Assembly (NCBI RefSeq): GCF_001908275.1 | Contig: NZ_CP018620.1 | Location: 5,518,001 to 5,582,000, forward strand | Direction: 5' to 3' | DNA: 64,000 nucleotides | Origin: Paenibacillus xylanexedens | Lineage (GTDB): Bacteria > Bacillota > Bacilli > Paenibacillales > Paenibacillaceae | In this document: positions 1-6,603 of the stretch, in pieces | Numbering within the stretch: position 1 is the first letter of the stretch | Layout of the letters: every line of letters starts with the position of its first letter | The notes under the pieces: model-generated | Database searches by the model: none | What the model saw: the letters and a program-made list of their open reading frames with translations, nothing else | Told to the model about the DNA's origin: nothing | Made by a program: the position numbers and the translations under genes

Positions 1-97
1 CATAGACCATTGTAAGTGAATCCACCGGCTCTGGCAATGGACAAATAGGACATGTTTATTGCATATATGAAGATTTTCACACAATTTTACACCCAAA

Positions 98-135
98 AAG
101 GCTGCGCAGGAGCCAAAAAGCTCGAACACAGCCTT
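98..135 (-). terminator. Rho-independent terminator of the glycerophosphodiesterase gene
   Basis: A 7-bp stem (AAGGCTG / CAGCCTT) is followed on the minus strand by a T tract. It lies 40 bases past the stop codon of the minus-strand gene that follows. Bases 1-97 show no gene. Confidence 0.7.
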
Positions 136-173
136 ATCATTGCCTATGTAGAACATGTAAAATACAGACTCGT

Positions 174-911
174 TTAACGAGCATGTACCGTAAGTAAGGA
201 TGCCAGGACATCCGGAACATCGGTAATGATTCCTTGCACACCCATGTCAATCATGGCCTGCATCTCAGCAGGATCATTCACCGTAAATGGATAGGTAACA
301 ACGCCATGTGCCAGTGCAGCAGCAACATCCTCTTGTGTGACGGCCAGCTTGTAGGGATGAAGGCCTGAAGCTTCGAGTTTGGCGGCATAATCATAGGGAC
401 GATATAACTTTTCCATATATAGAAGTGCTGTACGAATCTCCGGGGCAAGACGTTTACATCTCACAAGCGAAGCATGATTGAAGCTGGACAGCACAACCTG
501 TTGCTCCAGATTCCATTCCCGGATCGCCTGTATGACCTTCTCTTCCATCCCTTTATAACTCACAATACCATTTTTCAATTCCAGATTAAGCAGGGTTCCT
601 TTCCCCTGTACCAGCTTGAATAACTCCTCCAGAGAAGGAATACGTTCCCCGGTAAAATCAGCATGGAACCAGGACCCCGCATCCCGTGTGCGCAATTGAT
701 CGTAAGTCGTATCCTTAACCCAGCCTTCTGCGCCGCCAGTTCGACTTAACGTCTCATCATGAATCAGTACCAGTCTGCCATCACTCGTCATCTGCACATC
801 GGTCTCAATGCCTGTCGCTCCAAGCTCCAGACTTCGTTCAAAAGCGCTCATCGTATTCTCCGGGCATACGGCAGATGCACCACGGTGGGCAATAATCTCC
901 ATGTTCCTCAT
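174..911 (-). CDS. Glycerophosphodiester phosphodiesterase (GDPD family, UgpQ-like)
   Basis: A cytosolic enzyme of about 245 residues predicted to hydrolyse glycerophosphodiesters to glycerol-3-phosphate and an alcohol. The family signature is clear: HRG at residues 9-11, PENT at 17-20, the metal-binding ETD at 36-38 and HD at 51-52, within a TIM-barrel-sized protein. No signal peptide is visible, so it acts inside the cell like UgpQ rather than GlpQ. I chose the ATG at 911 because AGGAGG (919-924) sits seven bases upstream; a longer reading starting at 932 would lie over this ribosome site. It is a single-gene unit with its own terminator. The substrate head group cannot be read from sequence. 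Confidence 0.93.
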   Translation of the reverse strand: MRNMEIIAHRGASAVCPENTMSAFERSLELGATGIETDVQMTSDGRLVLIHDETLSRTGGAEGWVKDTTYDQLRTRDAGSWFHADFTGERIPSLEELFKLVQGKGTLLNLELKNGIVSYKGMEEKVIQAIREWNLEQQVVLSSFNHASLVRCKRLAPEIRTALLYMEKLYRPYDYAAKLEASGLHPYKLAVTQEDVAAALAHGVVTYPFTVNDPAEMQAMIDMGVQGIITDVPDVLASLLTVHAR

Positions 912-1142
912 TCCAGCGCCTCCTGTGTTCAAGCTTCACTCTATGATCATCACTATAAACACGGTTTGTTAGACCTGTATTAACAGAACGTATAATCGGT
1001 TGCCTGCTTCGCTAATACTAGCGACCGAGTTCAACATCTAACGGGCTGGGGATTCACTCATTTTTGCGAACTCAATCTGAAAATCGACATAACATAGTAT
1101 GAACGATGGAAGCACTGAACTCCGTTATAAGGAGGTTGACTA

Positions 1143-1409
1143 TTGAATCCCTCAAAGAAAAAATCGATACCTACGCGTCCTCACACATCCCAGTTACAGT
1201 CGGCTTCCAGGCTTTCCAGAACATCTGTCCATATCAAAAACAAATCCGGCAAGACGGCTAATCAGCGTTCTCTTAACTCCAGTTCACCCAACACACTGGA
1301 TCAGCTGGCTATTGTTGCAGCAATACTCTCCTTAATTGCAGCCGCCATCGGGCTATATATCGCCTGGAAATCGTTAAGTAATCCGGATCAAACTGCTGTT
1401 GTGGTGTAA
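1143..1409 (+). CDS. Small protein with basic N-terminus and one C-terminal membrane segment, unknown function
   Basis: I do not recognise this 88-residue protein. Residues 1-50 are rich in Ser, Thr, Lys and Arg and look disordered. Residues about 54-76 form one hydrophobic segment rich in Ala and Ile, so it is probably tail-anchored with the basic part in the cytoplasm. It starts with TTG, which has a full AAGGAGG at 1129-1135 seven bases upstream; this site is the main evidence that the gene is real. It is convergent with the tiny spore gene that follows and the two share a hairpin. Confidence 0.6.
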   Translation: MNPSKKKSIPTRPHTSQLQSASRLSRTSVHIKNKSGKTANQRSLNSSSPNTLDQLAIVAAILSLIAAAIGLYIAWKSLSNPDQTAVVV

Positions 1410-1516
1410 GCTACTTGTTGCGCAGCTAATGGCTCAGGAGGCTCTCTCCTGCTTCTGACCTTATTCAGGGGCAGGTTTTTGCTTTTTCAATTACTCAACG
1501 TATGCTGGAAACGTCA

Positions 1517-1577
1517 AAAAACCGTTCCCCTGAAACGCCGGCATATACCGGCGTCTCTTTGGAAAGGTCATTTTTTA
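1517..1577. terminator. Bidirectional terminator hairpin
   Basis: Core stem ACGCCGG/CCGGCGT (1535-1554), flanked by an A tract on the left and a T tract on the right with extra complementary bases between. It can stop transcription from both the plus-strand gene ending at 1409 and the minus-strand gene ending at 1628. Confidence 0.65.
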
Positions 1578-1627
1578 TTCGGGCGCTGCCTCTGCAGCTT
1601 AATCCTCGTCCCGGGATACTGACCGAA

Positions 1628-1756
1628 TTACAGAATGAATGTGCGAGAGATAATAACCAACAGAATGAACAATACCAGAATTGCACCTGTTGATGTCCAT
1701 GCTCCACCACCGAAGCCTCCGCAATATCCGTAACCTGTGCCTTTGAGTTCGCTCAT
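1628..1756 (-). CDS. YjcZ-family tiny sporulation membrane protein
   Basis: A 42-residue protein. It begins MSELKGTGYGYCGGFGGG, has Trp-Thr-Ser near residue 20, and then a run of Ile, Leu, Val and Phe ending in SRTFIL. A Gly/Tyr/Cys head followed by one hydrophobic helix is the pattern of the YjcZ/SscA-like small spore proteins of Bacillales. A purine-rich GGGGAG ribosome site precedes the ATG. A paralogue is encoded at 15432-15545 with the same design. The role in the spore is unknown; SscA-type proteins of Bacillus are linked to coat assembly, which is only a loose guide here. Confidence 0.8.
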   Translation of the reverse strand: MSELKGTGYGYCGGFGGGAWTSTGAILVLFILLVIISRTFIL

Positions 1757-1876
1757 GAGTGACACTCCCCTCTTCATCGAAGTACACTATAGACTATGTC
1801 CGATAGCGCAACTTGCTTGGGCAGATCGAAAATTCTCCCGAGGAACGAGTAGGTTCAGGCCCGTCTTCTTATGCAC

Positions 1877-2461
1877 TCATTTCCCGTTGAGTTGTGACCA
1901 CTTCTGAGTCAGCTCTGCAGGAATATAGGATGACATTTGTTTGATCAGTTCAGCCGGATCAGCTTCCAGACTCCACAGACTAAGATGGGAGGTGTTGGAG
2001 AATCCTTCCTGTACGCTGTGTTCTACCATCTTCATTAACGGTCCATAATATCCGTTGACATTTAATAAGCCAACAGGCTTACGATGAATACCGATCTGTG
2101 CCCAGCACAGCACCTCGAATAGTTCTTCAAATGTACCCATCCCTCCGGGAAGTGCAATGAATCCATCGGATAATTCAGCCATCGTAGCCTTCCGTTCATG
2201 CATGGTTCCCACTTCAATCAGTTGTGTGAGCCCTCCATGAACAACCTCTCCCCGGAACAATCCGGTAGGCATAACCCCGATAACCTCTCCCCCTTGTTCA
2301 AGAGCAGCATCGGCTACTGCACCCATCAAGCCCATGCAAGAACCACCATAGACCAGTGCATAACCACTATCAGCAATCTGTTTGCCCAGTTGAACAGCCT
2401 TCTCTGTATAATCGGGGTGATTTCCCGGATTGGAGCCTGCAAAAACAGCTATACGTTTCAT
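1877..2461 (-). CDS. LOG-family nucleotide 5'-monophosphate phosphoribohydrolase (YvdD-like)
   Basis: A 194-residue Rossmann-fold protein of the LOG/TIGR00730 family. Members cleave the N-glycosidic bond of nucleoside 5'-monophosphates, classically cytokinin ribotides, releasing base and ribose 5-phosphate. The signature is complete: AGSNPG near residues 8-13, MHERK at 87-91 and PGGMGTFEE at 105-113, the phosphate-binding and catalytic segment. AAGGAG precedes the ATG at 2461. Length is normal for the family. Natural substrate in this organism is unknown; the family was once mislabelled lysine decarboxylase, and the sequence does not support that label. Confidence 0.93.
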   Translation of the reverse strand: MKRIAVFAGSNPGNHPDYTEKAVQLGKQIADSGYALVYGGSCMGLMGAVADAALEQGGEVIGVMPTGLFRGEVVHGGLTQLIEVGTMHERKATMAELSDGFIALPGGMGTFEELFEVLCWAQIGIHRKPVGLLNVNGYYGPLMKMVEHSVQEGFSNTSHLSLWSLEADPAELIKQMSSYIPAELTQKWSQLNGK

Positions 2462-2492
2462 TGGGTTTCACTCCTTCTCGTGATCTTTTAGA

Positions 2493-2707
2493 TTGAACTA
2501 AAGAATATTTACACTTGCCACTTCGATGACAGAACAACCTTCCGATCGCTGTTATCCCCAGATTTTTTGATTCAATTTTACAAAGGTGAATATCTTGGGA
2601 TAGCGTATGCTTCCGATGTAGCTTTCTTTCAGAAAGCTTTTAGGCGAACGCTCCGCTTCTTCAGGTTATTTCTGCCCTCTACGTTCTCGTGTAAATGTTT
2701 AGTTCAA
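2493..2707. repeat. Palindromic intergenic repeat, family A, copy 1
   Basis: About 215 bases with imperfect terminal inverted repeats (TTGAACTA...TTTACAC at the left, GTGTAAAT..TTAGTTCAA at the right). Inside are the blocks GATCGCTGTTATCCCC and GGCGAACGCTCCGCTTCTTC, both found again in copy 3 at 34108-34315. A shortened copy 2 is at 9581-9664. The element has no convincing reading frame and lies between genes. Together with the terminator that follows it fills the 2462-2927 gap. Confidence 0.75.
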
Positions 2708-2782
2708 TTTTCTATTTTAATAGTATACAACATGAATGTTATGGGTATGTACAACGTACAACAGGTTAACAGAACCAATGGG

Positions 2783-2816
2783 CAAAAAAATACCCGACCG
2801 TTTGCAGCCGGTCGGG
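2783..2816 (-). terminator. Terminator of the ung transcription unit
   Basis: Stem CCCGACCG (2793-2800) / CGGTCGGG (2809-2816), followed on the minus strand by a run of T. It lies about 110 bases beyond the stop of the gene ending at 2928. Confidence 0.85.
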
Positions 2817-2927
2817 CTCCCATTTCAATACACATCAATTTAGAAGGGGTTGTTATTACCTAATATACAGACCAAATATTAAATCCGTATGATTTTTGCA
2901 TGAAATGATTATTAAATCTTCGTATAA

Positions 2928-3347
2928 CTAACGTATCCCACGGCGTGAACGTACGACAAACATATGCTTGTCTTTACGAAGAACCCGACCATCTGCAAGT
3001 TCAACCTGATCCTCGTCATGACGCAGAATCGTCGTGGATAACGCTACAATTTTGGCCCGGCGCCAGATCATAACCTGTGACTTGAAATAGATCGCATTTT
3101 CGAACTGAATCGCCTTTTTCATCACATATCCAACCTTGTGCACTTCAGAACGCGCTTTCTTTAAGGGAAGACTCTCTTCGGGAAGAGGTCTGATCATTGC
3201 GATATTGTCAAACGATACCTTAATCCGTTTCGGTCCGATCCGTACACATTCCGCTTCTTCATCCCACTCAACCAGCGTTCCCTTCAATGGCTCCCGTATG
3301 CCTGTTGCACGATATACCGCTACTTTTCGTCCTATCCAATGTCGCAA
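2928..3347 (-). CDS. Conserved hypothetical protein, Sm/KOW-like N-terminal half, downstream of ung
   Basis: I do not recognise a named family for this basic protein of about 139 residues. The first 60 residues alternate beta-type hydrophobic and charged residues (WIGRKVAVYRATG, PLKGTLVEWDEE, CVRIGPKRI) and resemble a small beta-barrel of the Sm or KOW sort, which would suit nucleic-acid binding; this is inference. No membrane segment is seen. I chose TTG at 3347 because GGAGG lies at 3356-3360, whereas the ATG at 3362 overlaps that site and has none of its own. It starts about 20 bases after the ung stop and is almost certainly cotranscribed with ung. Confidence 0.65.
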   Translation of the reverse strand: MRHWIGRKVAVYRATGIREPLKGTLVEWDEEAECVRIGPKRIKVSFDNIAMIRPLPEESLPLKKARSEVHKVGYVMKKAIQFENAIYFKSQVMIWRRAKIVALSTTILRHDEDQVELADGRVLRKDKHMFVVRSRRGIR

Positions 3348-3366
3348 TGTTCTCACCTCCATCTGT

Positions 3367-4035
3367 CTAGTTTTCAGGTATCTTCCAATCAATCGGTTCA
3401 ATACCTTTGGAGGTCAAGAAATCATTGGCTTTGGAAAAGGGACGACTGCCAAGGAATCCACGATGCGCAGCCAGCGGGCTGGGATGTGTAGACTCCAGTA
3501 CCAGGTGCTTGTCCCTGTTAATAAAAGCACCTTTCTTCTGGGCATGACTGCCCCACAGCATATATACCATCGGCTCCGAACGTTCATTCAGCGCACGAAT
3601 GACAGCATCCGTAAATGTCTGCCACCCTAGTGCCTGATGCGAGTTAGGCTGACCTTCACGAACCGTCAGAACAGCATTTAATAGCAAGACTCCCTGCTGT
3701 GCCCAATGAACCAGAGATCCATGATTCGGAATTGGCAGGTCCAGATCGGCATGAAGTTCCTTATATATATTTTTCAGAGAAGGCGGTACGCGCACCCCCG
3801 GTCTAACCGAAAAGCTCAATCCATGAGCCTGACCCGCTCCGTGATAAGGGTCTTGACCAATAATAACAGCCTTAACCTGATGATATGGCGTCAGCTTCAG
3901 TGCGGAGAACAGGTCTTCTTTGGGCGGAAAGACCGTCTGCGTTTTGTACTCGGCGGCGAGAGTGTAACGAATCTTGTTAAAATATTCGGCTTCCGTCTCT
4001 TCCTGAAGCACCTTGTCCCAATCGTTTCCAAACAT
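3367..4035 (-). CDS. ung: Uracil-DNA glycosylase, family 1
   Basis: Removes uracil from DNA as the first step of base excision repair. The 222-residue protein has the water-activating motif GQDPYH (residues 60-65, catalytic Asp62), the uracil-pocket sequence LLLNAVLTV near 117-125 and the DNA-intercalation loop HPSPLAAHRGF starting at His184. Length is normal. AGGAG stands nine bases before the ATG. The gene after it is tightly spaced and probably cotranscribed. Confidence 0.98.
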   Translation of the reverse strand: MFGNDWDKVLQEETEAEYFNKIRYTLAAEYKTQTVFPPKEDLFSALKLTPYHQVKAVIIGQDPYHGAGQAHGLSFSVRPGVRVPPSLKNIYKELHADLDLPIPNHGSLVHWAQQGVLLLNAVLTVREGQPNSHQALGWQTFTDAVIRALNERSEPMVYMLWGSHAQKKGAFINRDKHLVLESTHPSPLAAHRGFLGSRPFSKANDFLTSKGIEPIDWKIPEN

Positions 4036-4236
4036 ATGTATAGGCTCCTTTCCCCTGATGAATGCAGTTTCGTTCAGCCCAACTACTGGGCTCTACCTTC
4101 TGAGAGCCGCATGTCATGCAACTCATAGACTATCCACCATTTTAACATAACCGGGGACAGCAGACCAGAATTGCGCATCAGGTATAAGTCCACCTCAAAA
4201 AAAACCGTATTCTTGCTACATTCAGTATATTCATAC

Positions 4237-4267
4237 AAAAAAGTCACCTCGCTGTTGCGTGATGACT
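4237..4267 (-). terminator. Terminator of the patB-like gene
   Basis: A short stem (AAGTCA / TGACTT) with a T tract on the minus strand, just past the stop at 4276. Confidence 0.65.
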
Positions 4268-4275
4268 TGATGAAT

Positions 4276-5496
4276 TTACACTTGAACGGGTACCTCTTCG
4301 ACTTCTTTCACAAGTACACTGCTGATTCTTCGTAACCCTTCCTGAAGGACAGAACGCGGACAAGCCAGATTCAACCGAATACAACCCTCACCATTGGCTA
4401 CAAACATATGACCATCTTCGAGCAATACACCCGCTTGCTCAGCGAAGAATAAAGGTAAACTTACACTTGGGGGCGCATATGCCGAGATATCAATCCAGGC
4501 CAGATACGTGGCTTCCGGGATGTGAAAAACAGCCCGTGGCAGATGCTGCTTCACATACTGTTCTACGCAGGCGAAATTGGCGTCTAGATAACCTTTTAAT
4601 TGTTTCAGCCATTCATCACCCGTTTCGTAAGCCGCTTGAGTGGCAGCGATGCTCAGTGGGTTTTTGAAACCATAATGACGTGCCTGCCAGATGTCTCGAA
4701 GTGCCTTATTTGGAATGATGACATTGGAGAACATCAGACCAGCCATGTTGAATGTTTTGCTCGGAGACATGCATGTAATGATTCGATCCGTATCCGGGAA
4801 CAGCTTTGCAAGTGGCGTATGCCTCTTACCCGTCCGCAGCAGATCACAGTGAATCTCATCCGAAATGACCCATACGTTGTTCCTCAGGCAGATCTCACCC
4901 ACACGTTGTAACTCTTCGGTTGTCCAGACACGTCCAGACGGATTATGCGGGTTGCAGAAAATACATACCCTTACCTTCTCATCCTTGGCCTTGGCTTCAA
5001 AATCCTCAAAATCAATGGAGTAACGCCCCTGCTCGTTGAGCATATCCGAACATACCAGTTCAAGATCATTATGCTCCGCAGCTGACTTGAAGAAACCATA
5101 GGATGGGGTCACGATCAGTACTTTCTCATCCGACTGACAGATATATTCCACCAGTTCATACAAAGCGGGAATGATCCCGTTTGAGGTCTCCAAATGCTCC
5201 TTCGGGAAGGACCAGTCATAGTATCTTTTCATCCAGTTCGAGACAGCTTCGTAATACGCCGGATCAAACACCTGGGAGTAACCCATGATTCTACGGTCCA
5301 GACGCTCCTTAACTGCATCCAGAATCTCGGGAGGTGTGGCGAACTCCATATCTGCAATCCACATGCGAATAAATTCTTCATCTTTGAATGGAAAAGTCAT
5401 GTCCTCTGTGGCATTAAAAATATATTGACGGAAACCATCCGTATTCATGGCATTTGTACCTGTGCGGTCTATAATCTCATCAAAGTTATATTTCAT
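4276..5496 (-). CDS. patB: MalY/PatB-family PLP-dependent C-S lyase (cystathionine beta-lyase-like)
   Basis: A 406-residue fold-type I PLP enzyme. Relatives cleave C-S bonds of cystathionine or cysteine conjugates to give pyruvate, ammonia and a thiol. Diagnostic motifs are the WIADM(E/D)F segment at 46-52, NPHNPSGR at 182-189, SDEIHCDL at 212-219 and the PLP lysine Lys247 in SPSKTFNMAG. These match MalY/PatB rather than a true aminotransferase. The gene is divergent from an HTH regulator at 5747, with a 250-base shared control region, so substrate-dependent regulation by that neighbour is likely. The gene name rests on family resemblance; the true substrate is not readable. Confidence 0.9.
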   Translation of the reverse strand: MKYNFDEIIDRTGTNAMNTDGFRQYIFNATEDMTFPFKDEEFIRMWIADMEFATPPEILDAVKERLDRRIMGYSQVFDPAYYEAVSNWMKRYYDWSFPKEHLETSNGIIPALYELVEYICQSDEKVLIVTPSYGFFKSAAEHNDLELVCSDMLNEQGRYSIDFEDFEAKAKDEKVRVCIFCNPHNPSGRVWTTEELQRVGEICLRNNVWVISDEIHCDLLRTGKRHTPLAKLFPDTDRIITCMSPSKTFNMAGLMFSNVIIPNKALRDIWQARHYGFKNPLSIAATQAAYETGDEWLKQLKGYLDANFACVEQYVKQHLPRAVFHIPEATYLAWIDISAYAPPSVSLPLFFAEQAGVLLEDGHMFVANGEGCIRLNLACPRSVLQEGLRRISSVLVKEVEEVPVQV

Positions 5497-5605
5497 AGCT
5501 TCTGCTCCTCTGTCTGCTCAACATTTCATTGTCGTTTCATGTCGTATTACATCCATTATTTCATGACGCAGGAATTGCATCAAATGTAATACAATCTATT
5601 CTGAC

Positions 5606-5629
5606 GAAACAAATGAAGTTTATTGTTTC
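5606..5629. promoter_or_regulatory. Candidate operator between patB and the HTH regulator
   Basis: A perfect 7-bp inverted repeat, GAAACAA and TTGTTTC, separated by 10 bases. It lies near the middle of the divergent region, where a dimeric HTH_3 regulator would be expected to bind. Assignment to the adjacent regulator is inference. Confidence 0.4.
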
Positions 5630-5746
5630 TCCAAAATAGGTATTTCCGTGAAAAAGTGATATATTTCTCATATAACATCATTTTTATGAATGACTTTCAT
5701 CATTTTCACGTACTCTCAAGAAACATTGGCATAAGGAGAACCGATT

Positions 5747-6454
5747 ATGAACAATATCAATCAGGAAGTTGGCAAGAAAATACGAAACTTTCGGAAGTGG
5801 CGGGGACTGACCATTCAACAGCTTGCGGATCAGATCTTCAAAAGCAAAGGCACGCTGTCCAAATATGAGAGCGGAGATATTACACTTGATCTGGTCACGT
5901 TACACCATATTGCTAACGCGCTCAACATTCAGGTGGAGCAACTCTTGTACCAAGATCCCAGACACGCGTCTCCCCTGATGAATGCGGTCCCGTCCAGCTT
6001 TTTCAAGAACTCCACACGTTTCTATTCTTACTTCTATGATGGGCGGAACAACAGTCTCATTCGTTGTGTCATTGACATGATGGCTCAGTCGGATGCCAAC
6101 CGTTATCGCACCGTGATGTATATGAATGTGAAGGATTTTGAGAACTACCAGGAGTGCGAGAATATGTATTGGGGCCACACCGAGCATTATGATACACTCA
6201 CCACGCTGATTTTGAAAAATCAGGCCACGCCGCTGGAGAATCTATATATTAATATTCTGGCGTCTTTTCAGGAATCGGAGAAAAAATGGGGACTGATGGC
6301 GGGTGTCTCTTTCAGACCTTTCATGCCTATTGCGCTCAAAATGTTATTCTCCAGAACCCCGCTGCCCGAGAATCAGGAGTTATATAATGAATTAAAAATT
6401 TCAAAGGAAGATCTGCGGACCCTGAAAATATACAACATGCTCGCTGTCACCTGA
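5747..6454 (+). CDS. XRE-type HTH transcriptional regulator
   Basis: A 235-residue regulator. Residues about 8-62 form an HTH_3 domain (KKIRNFRKWRGLTIQQLADQ, then SKGTLSKYESG and a conserved LVTLHHIANALNI helix). The C-terminal 170 residues are not a cupin and I do not recognise them; they are probably a sensing or oligomerisation domain. AAGGAG precedes the ATG. It is divergent from the patB-like lyase and is its most likely regulator. It ends before a shared terminator hairpin. Confidence 0.9.
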   Translation: MNNINQEVGKKIRNFRKWRGLTIQQLADQIFKSKGTLSKYESGDITLDLVTLHHIANALNIQVEQLLYQDPRHASPLMNAVPSSFFKNSTRFYSYFYDGRNNSLIRCVIDMMAQSDANRYRTVMYMNVKDFENYQECENMYWGHTEHYDTLTTLILKNQATPLENLYINILASFQESEKKWGLMAGVSFRPFMPIALKMLFSRTPLPENQELYNELKISKEDLRTLKIYNMLAVT

Positions 6455-6514
6455 ACAACGCAGCGTGTCACACATTCTCATATCATATGGATGGAGACAG
6501 TCCCTCCCCATTAG

Positions 6515-6563
6515 AAAAGGCACTTCTATAAGCTGTTGAAACCAGCTCATAAAAGTGCCTTTT
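6515..6563. terminator. Bidirectional terminator between the HTH regulator and the M16 peptidase
   Basis: Arms AAAAGGCACTT (6515-6525) and AAGTGCCTTTT (6553-6563) with an inner AGCTG/CAGCT stem. A and T tracts at both ends serve both convergent genes. Confidence 0.8.
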
Positions 6564-6603
6564 GCTTTGCTGCCTATTCGACCCGGAAATAAGCGACTAA
6601 TGC

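Noticed and set aside
1502..1787. Three overlapping frames of about 60-70 codons on both strands
   Set aside because: They overlap the terminator hairpin and the YjcZ-family gene, which has a better ribosome site and family match.
2567..2863. A 98-codon plus-strand frame in the gap before the ung unit
   Set aside because: It is made of repeat family A sequence and a terminator; composition is not protein-like.
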